Shown: positions 60,063 to 64,000 of the stretch, piece after piece
How the letters are laid out: every line of letters starts with the position of its first letter
Numbering within the stretch: the first letter of the stretch is position 1
NCBI GenBank assembly: GCA_938075305.1
Contig: CALJGV010000013.1
Location: 16,678-80,677 of the forward strand
Reading direction: 5' to 3'
DNA length: 64,000 bases
From: an uncultured bacterium
Lineage (GTDB): Bacteria; Planctomycetota; UBA1135; GCA-002686595
Made by a program: the position numbers and the translations under genes
Notes under the pieces: model-generated
What the model was told of the DNA's origin: nothing
Database searches by the model: none
What the model saw: the letters and a program-made list of their open reading frames with translations, nothing else

Positions 60063-61748
60063 ATGCTCCGCGCCGCCCTCCTGCTGTCCGCCCTCGTCGC
60101 CCTCGCCGCCGCTCCTGTCCACGGGCCCGCTGCAATCCGGCCGGGTGGTGGGGCTCCCCCGCTCAACGTGCTCTGGCTCTCGGTGGAGGACATGAGCCCG
60201 TGGATCGGCGCCTACGGCGACCGCACGGTGCCGACGCCGAACCTCGACGCCTTCGCCGCCGAGGCCCTGCGCTACGACAACGCCTTCGCGGACACCCCCG
60301 TGTGCGCGCCGGCCCGCACCGCGCTCATCACGGGGATGTACCCCACGCGCATCGGCGCCATGCACATGCGCGTGCGGTCCCGTAGCAAGTCCGCGGGAGA
60401 CGAGGCCTACGGCGACCTGCCCCTGTATGAGGCCGTGCCGCCGCCCTTCGTGCGCTGCTTCCCCGAGCAGCTGCGCCTCGCCGGCTACCACACCACCAAC
60501 AGCTCCAAGACGGACTACCAGTTCGTGGCCCCGCCGGCGGTGTGGAACGCCTCGTCGCGCAAGGCCAGCTACGTGGACCGGCCTGCGGATGCCCCCTTCT
60601 TCGCGGTCTTCAACCACACGGGTACCCACGAGAGCCAGGCCTTCCCCGAGGCCCGTCAGCGTCCGAGCGCCGTGGCGCTCGAGGACGTGCCGATCCCGCC
60701 GATCTACCCGGACACGCCCACGGTGCGCGACGCCATGAAGCGCACCTACGACAACATCGCCGCCATGGACGCGTGGTTCGGCAAGCAGCTCAAGAGGCTC
60801 GAGAACGCCGGGCTCGCCGACTCCACGGTGGTGTTCTTCTTCTCCGACCACGGGGTGGGGCTCCCCCGGGGCAAGCGCTCGGTCTACGGCACCGGGACGC
60901 GGGTGCCGCTCCTGGTGCGCTTCCCGGAGGGGCGCTGGCCAGAGGGGCTCGCCCCCGGCACGGCCACCGACCGTCTGGTGAGCTTCATCGACTTCGGGCC
61001 GACGGCCCTGAGCCTCGCGGGCGTCGAGCCCGACCTGCGCCTGGACGGCCGCGCCTTCCTGGGCGAGTTCGAGGCGCCGCCGCGGGAGCACGTGTTCCTG
61101 CACGCGGACCGCTTCGACGCGGCGCGGGACCGGACCCGCGCGGCCACCGACGGGCGCCGGCTGGTGGTGTGGAACCTCATGCCCGAGGTGCCGCACCTGA
61201 TCGCCAACGCCTACCGCGAGCGGATCCCCATGACCCGGGACCTGTACGACCTGCGGGATGGTGGCTCCCGCGCCTCGACCCGGACCCCCGCCCAGTGGCA
61301 GACGGGCTCGACCCGCCGACCGGAGGTGGAGTGGTACGACCGGGCGGACGACCCCTGGGAGGTGCGCGACCTCCACGGCGTCCCCCTGTCCGCGGAGGGA
61401 CGCGGGGCCTTCGAGGCCCTCGAGCTGGCGATGGAGGTCTGGATGAAGGACACCGGCGACCTGGGCCTGATCGAGCCCGAGACGCGGATGGTCCATGAGC
61501 GCCTCTGGGGCGGCGAGACCCAGCCGATCACCGCCTCCCCCGACCCCATGCCCCTCTCCATCGGCGGGGCCATCGGGTTCGACTGCGCGACGGAGGGGGC
61601 CTCCATCGCCTTCCGCTTCGACGAATCGAAGGGCTGGACCCCCTTCGGCGGCGAGCCGGTCGAGATCCCGCCCGGCGCGACCCGGGTGCAGGCGGTGGCC
61701 CACCGCATCGGCTTCAAGCGCTCCGAGGTCGTGACGCGCGAGCTCTAA
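60063..61748 (+). CDS. Sulfatase, heparan-N-sulfatase-like
   Basis: 561 residues with a signal peptide (MLRAALLLSALVALAAAPVHG). Metal-site VLWLSVEDMSPWIGAYGD and formylglycine motif CAPAR (Cys81-Arg85) in TPVCAPARTALITGMYP are complete, and FFFSDHGVGLPRGKR supplies further ligands. The pattern (SVEDMSPWIG, TGMYPTRIGAMHM) resembles sulfamidase-type sulfatases that cut N- or O-sulfate from sugars. The C-terminal 60 residues (GGAIGFDCATEG onward) form a short beta domain. Divergent from the PSCyt/DUF1501 operon, a common planctomycete arrangement for sulfated-polysaccharide use. Confidence 0.85.
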   Translation: MLRAALLLSALVALAAAPVHGPAAIRPGGGAPPLNVLWLSVEDMSPWIGAYGDRTVPTPNLDAFAAEALRYDNAFADTPVCAPARTALITGMYPTRIGAMHMRVRSRSKSAGDEAYGDLPLYEAVPPPFVRCFPEQLRLAGYHTTNSSKTDYQFVAPPAVWNASSRKASYVDRPADAPFFAVFNHTGTHESQAFPEARQRPSAVALEDVPIPPIYPDTPTVRDAMKRTYDNIAAMDAWFGKQLKRLENAGLADSTVVFFFSDHGVGLPRGKRSVYGTGTRVPLLVRFPEGRWPEGLAPGTATDRLVSFIDFGPTALSLAGVEPDLRLDGRAFLGEFEAPPREHVFLHADRFDAARDRTRAATDGRRLVVWNLMPEVPHLIANAYRERIPMTRDLYDLRDGGSRASTRTPAQWQTGSTRRPEVEWYDRADDPWEVRDLHGVPLSAEGRGAFEALELAMEVWMKDTGDLGLIEPETRMVHERLWGGETQPITASPDPMPLSIGGAIGFDCATEGASIAFRFDESKGWTPFGGEPVEIPPGATRVQAVAHRIGFKRSEVVTREL

Positions 61749-61828
61749 GCCCGGCCAGTTCCTCTATTGGACCTCGGGGGAGAGGCCCGGCGGGACTCCA
61801 GGGCGCCGGACGCCTCCCTTCGCCATCG

Positions 61829-62536
61829 CTAGCCGACGTTGTGGATGTCGCGAAGCTTCCCCATCAACCAGCCCGTCAGGGCGAAGGCGAGCGCGCCGAT
61901 CGGAGCCTTCAGGATGGGGAGAGCAGCGGGTCCGTAGAAGAGCCCGAGGAGGCCCCCGAGAACCGCCATGGCGATGAGCCAGGACACCTCCGAGTCCGTG
62001 GTCTCCAGCGCCGCAAGGCCCCCAAGCGCTCCTCCGGTCGTCATGAGGAGCCAGCCCCCGAAGGAGAGGCTTGCGAGGAGGGGGGTGGTGAGCGCGACGA
62101 CCAGGATCCCGCAGGCCACCGCGCTGAGTCTTCGGGCCCTCTGCGCCCGGCCCCGATCTTCGGCGGTCGGGCGCAGCACGCGATCGCGTCGAGTGCGGCC
62201 GCTGGGGTTCTTCCGGTCATAGGCCGCGGCCTGGACCTTGGGCTCGCGGTGTGGCTCTTGGGGCGTCTTCGACGGGAGGCGGGTCGGGGTGAACTCTGGC
62301 TCGGGGACCGGGAGCGAGGACGGGTCGAGCCTCAATGGCGCCTCACGCTCCGGGACCAACGGGAAGCGTGGGGTCTTGGTGAACGGGGGCGGCCAAGGGG
62401 CCGGTGCGTCCGAGGGCTCCGCCGTGGGGGGGCCTGCGCTTGGAGGCCCTGCGCCGAGTAACTCGGCGGGGGCTCCGCGGTCAAGGTCGACGCCTTGGCT
62501 CTCCCTCTCGGGGCGTGCGCCTGACCGAAGCTCCAT
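61829..62536 (-). CDS. Membrane protein with proline-rich N-terminus
   Basis: About 235 residues from ATG 62536. The first 130 residues are low-complexity, Pro/Ser/Arg-rich and probably disordered (PPSAGPPTAEPSDAPAPWPPP). Three or four hydrophobic helices follow (LSAVACGILVVALTTPLLASL, GGWLLMTTGGALGGLAAL, LIAMAVLGGLLGLFYGPAALPIL, IGALAFALTGWLMG). In-frame sequence extends upstream to 62641 but begins with unrelated low-complexity residues. No family was recognised. Confidence 0.55.
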   Translation of the reverse strand: MELRSGARPERESQGVDLDRGAPAELLGAGPPSAGPPTAEPSDAPAPWPPPFTKTPRFPLVPEREAPLRLDPSSLPVPEPEFTPTRLPSKTPQEPHREPKVQAAAYDRKNPSGRTRRDRVLRPTAEDRGRAQRARRLSAVACGILVVALTTPLLASLSFGGWLLMTTGGALGGLAALETTDSEVSWLIAMAVLGGLLGLFYGPAALPILKAPIGALAFALTGWLMGKLRDIHNVG

Positions 62537-62617
62537 GGGGCCATCATCGTCCGGCCCCGGAGCTTCCCTGAAGCGTGGCCCGGTGACAGGCTCCGTTGCG
62601 AGACAGTCGAAGGGTCC

Positions 62618-62639
62618 GCGTCCGAGCCGCGTCCGAGCC
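62618..62639 (+). repeat. 11-bp tandem repeat, two copies
   Basis: GCGTCCGAGCC occurs back to back at 62618-62628 and 62629-62639. Confidence 0.7.
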
Positions 62640-62728
62640 ACGTGTCGTCGGACCGAGAGCGGATGCGGGCGAGTCGAGGGCGGCTGGGCATCTTGGCGAG
62701 ACCTGGACGCCGGTGGCCAGGGAAACTG

Positions 62729-62761
62729 GCGGCTCCCGGGCGGCTCCTCGGCGGCTCCTCG
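62729..62761 (+). repeat. 11-bp tandem repeat, two perfect copies plus one imperfect
   Basis: GCGGCTCCTCG at 62740-62750 and 62751-62761, preceded by GCGGCTCCCGG at 62729-62739. The period equals that of the repeat 100 nt upstream, though the unit differs. Confidence 0.7.
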
Positions 62762-62832
62762 GCGGCGGGGCGGGCGTGGGGCAGCTCAGGCGTGCCGCGG
62801 GTAGTTCATGCCATCCTCGCCTGCCTCTGGAG

Positions 62833-62994
62833 TCAGATCGCAGTGCCCCCGGACTCACCGGTCCGGATCCGGATGCACTGCTGGAGCTCGGTGACGAAGA
62901 TCTTGCCTACGCCCACCTCGACCTCAGCCCGGCGGGCAGCCTCGAGGATGGCATCGATGGTGACCTGGGGGGGATAAGCGATCCAAGCTGCCAC
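62833..62994 (-). pseudogene. Remnant of a PII signal-transduction protein (GlnB/GlnK C-terminus)
   Basis: The minus strand encodes AILEAARRAEVEVGVGKIFVTE then CIRIRTGE and a stop at 62833-62835, which matches the C-terminal helix and strand of PII proteins (consensus like IVEAARTG-IGDGKIFV...IRIRTGE). Only about 50 residues are present; the N-terminal two thirds, including the T-loop, are missing, and the residues before WIAYPPQVTID do not look like PII. The segment around PPQVTID-AILEAA also appears to lack about a dozen residues. It is a fragment at a composition boundary and cannot make a working trimer. Confidence 0.6.
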
Positions 62995-63263
62995 TTGGCG
63001 GCTGAAGCTGCACCGCGCGCTCGTCAATGATGACCCCGAGTACGCAGAGCGGACTGCTCGCATCGCGTGTTCAGCCCTCGATGTGATCACCTGATGCGGG
63101 TATCGAATACAGATATTTCGATGGTGGTTTAGTAGTCAACTTTTTCCAAAACAATCACGCCCAAGTTAAGGGAGGAGGGTTATAGTGGGTTTCGCTCTAC
63201 AACATTTATCTGCGAGCAGTCGGTTGGTCTTGGGAAGGCTTTTAAGGTAAGTGTAGGACAAAC
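62995..63263. other. Composition boundary and AT-richer leader of the methyltransferase gene
   Basis: From about 63,090 base composition changes within a few tens of bases from about 70% to about 45% G+C (for example AACTTTTTCCAAAACAATC near 63,138). No gene was recognised. TATAGT near 63,182 could be a -10 element, and AGGA 6 nt before ATG 63264 (GTAGGACAAACATG) is a clear Shine-Dalgarno, unlike the usual starts in this window. Confidence 0.5.
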
Positions 63264-63953
63264 ATGATAAAAAAGACGTTACGAAAATTGATTTCTGGCG
63301 GTGATTCCCGCCTTACTCGATTCCATACGGAAAAGAACGTGTTCGTTGGTTGGAAAAATTTATTTTCTCAAGTGCCTATCGTGTGCGGACAGAAGATTCG
63401 CAACCGTCTTGTAGGTTCAAGACCTATTGTGCCTTGGTGGCCGCTTCCTGCAGTAGAGGAAGTCAATAAAATTCTTCACCCCGGTATGGTCGCGGTAGAG
63501 TTCGGTTCAGGAAGTTCGACTATTTGGATTGCAAGGCGCGTGAAATCTGTGGTGGCTCGCGAGCATGACGCTAAGTGGGCTGCGATAACTAAAAAACGTA
63601 TAGCCGCTGAGGGCTTGCTAAATTGCGAAGTGCAGCACCGCCAAGGCGATGCTTACTATGGTTTTGCAGCTGGCGAGCGGTTTGACTTCGCGGTAGTTGA
63701 CGGTGAATTTCGCTGGAAATGTATCGAGGAGCTTGCTGGAAGAATGAATCCTGGAGGTTTCATTTATTTTGACAATTCCGACTCCGACAAGGACTCCAAA
63801 CACTACCGCGAGTTTGGATTATCAACTGATGATAATCTTGCCCTGGAGGTGGTCGAAAGCCTAAAGCAGTGCGGAAAAATCACAGTTGAGGAACTACATG
63901 GGATGATAAACGGTGAGGCTTACGCCGGATCCGGCATGCTCATAAAGTTTTAA
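63264..63953 (+). CDS. Class I SAM-dependent methyltransferase with foreign codon use
   Basis: 229 residues. SAM-binding motif I is VEFGSGSSTIWIARRV, the acidic motif is REHDAKW, and motif IV region is FDFAVVDGEFRW; GGFIYFDNSDSD follows. Such compact methyltransferases often occur in surface-polysaccharide and rhamnan loci. The gene uses AT-rich codons (AAA, ATT, TTT, GAA) almost absent from the rest of the window, and has a strong Shine-Dalgarno. It lies beyond the composition boundary, so it was acquired separately or comes from different DNA joined in assembly. Function otherwise unknown. Confidence 0.7.
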   Translation: MIKKTLRKLISGGDSRLTRFHTEKNVFVGWKNLFSQVPIVCGQKIRNRLVGSRPIVPWWPLPAVEEVNKILHPGMVAVEFGSGSSTIWIARRVKSVVAREHDAKWAAITKKRIAAEGLLNCEVQHRQGDAYYGFAAGERFDFAVVDGEFRWKCIEELAGRMNPGGFIYFDNSDSDKDSKHYREFGLSTDDNLALEVVESLKQCGKITVEELHGMINGEAYAGSGMLIKF

Positions 63954-64000
63954 TGTTAAGAAAGCCCGTTTGTCTGCCTTGAAATTTTTCAATGCTCCCC

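Larger units (their letters stand above)
62537..62832. other. Gap with two 11-bp tandem repeats, no gene seen
   Basis: This 296-nt GC-rich stretch between the membrane protein and the PII remnant contains GCGTCCGAGCC repeated twice (62618-62639) and GCGGCTCCTCG repeated twice (62740-62761), preceded by an imperfect third copy at 62729-62739. No gene with family support was found on either strand. Confidence 0.5.

Noticed and set aside
57132..61703. A 1523-residue open frame on the minus strand
   Set aside because: It crosses the PSCyt gene and a convincing sulfatase on the opposite strand with no family signal of its own; a composition artefact.
62995..63090. N-terminal extension of the PII-like frame (32 residues from ATG 63090)
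   Set aside because: The residues do not resemble PII, and the sequence crosses into the composition boundary.
1..64000. tRNA, rRNA, CRISPR arrays, insertion sequences, prophage
   Set aside because: No cloverleaf-type GTTC arm with flanking stems, no regularly spaced repeats, and no transposase, integrase or capsid motif was found.

Overview
The window is about 63 kb of very GC-rich bacterial chromosome (roughly 70% G+C) followed by about 0.9 kb that is clearly AT-richer (about 45-50% G+C). Several gene families point to the phylum Planctomycetota. These are a DUF1501 protein overlapping a PSCyt1/DUF1549/DUF1553 protein, three secreted sulfatases, five PQQ-like beta-propeller proteins with an N-terminal W-x-G-P-type motif, and secreted proteins that share a C-terminal domain (YC...NSSG...GETW-F-Q-WFRD). 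The finer placement (OM190/Poly30-like lineages) is inference. No rRNA, tRNA, CRISPR array, insertion sequence or phage gene was recognised.

Layout. 1-10,963: an Fe-S/radical-SAM and isoprenoid block on the + strand: CobW GTPase, small Cys-rich protein, two-cluster ferredoxin, radical SAM protein, DUF116-polyprenyl synthase fusion, prenyltransferase-repeat protein, a secreted protein, and a squalene-hopene-cyclase-like protein. 11,018-15,715: DoxX-like protein, an internally duplicated zinc-ribbon membrane protein, a beta-propeller and a cysteine desulfurase. 15,923-25,309: a tightly packed block of two beta-propellers, DUF3311 plus sodium:solute symporter, a LuxE/EhpF-like adenylating enzyme, a LuxC/EhpG-like reductase and an iron alcohol dehydrogenase. 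This looks like carboxylate/aldehyde/alcohol interconversion with uptake. 25,504-29,987: SLC12-type cotransporter, beta-propeller and zinc alcohol dehydrogenase. 30,013-37,352: surface-glycan genes (PseC-like aminotransferase, capsule-type transferase with TPR tail, GT4) around a beta-propeller/HemN-like radical SAM pair. 37,400-44,475: an alpha-glucan utilisation locus (MalK/UgpC ATPase, permease, solute-binding-protein-permease fusion) divergent from a GH13 lipoprotein. 44,627-48,168: lipoprotein, FetAB-type exporter, secreted esterase. 48,477-61,748: three sulfatases, a CobW metallochaperone, a Gfo/Idh/MocA oxidoreductase and the DUF1501/PSCyt operon, consistent with breakdown of sulfated polysaccharide. 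61,829-64,000: a membrane protein, a PII (GlnB) C-terminal remnant, then an abrupt composition change and a methyltransferase with foreign-looking codon use.

Gene expression signals. Operon genes are packed with 4-nt start/stop overlaps, including several TTGA junctions in which TTG is the start; most have an AGGAG/GGAGG 7-8 nt upstream. By contrast, many first genes have no Shine-Dalgarno sequence but carry a TAnnnT hexamer ending 5-10 nt before the ATG, which suggests leaderless transcripts.

Most interesting candidates: the Fe-S/radical-SAM/DUF116-prenyl-synthase block, the LuxE/LuxC-like reductase block without luciferase genes, the shared C-terminal domain of two otherwise unrelated secreted proteins, and the sharp junction near 63.0 kb.
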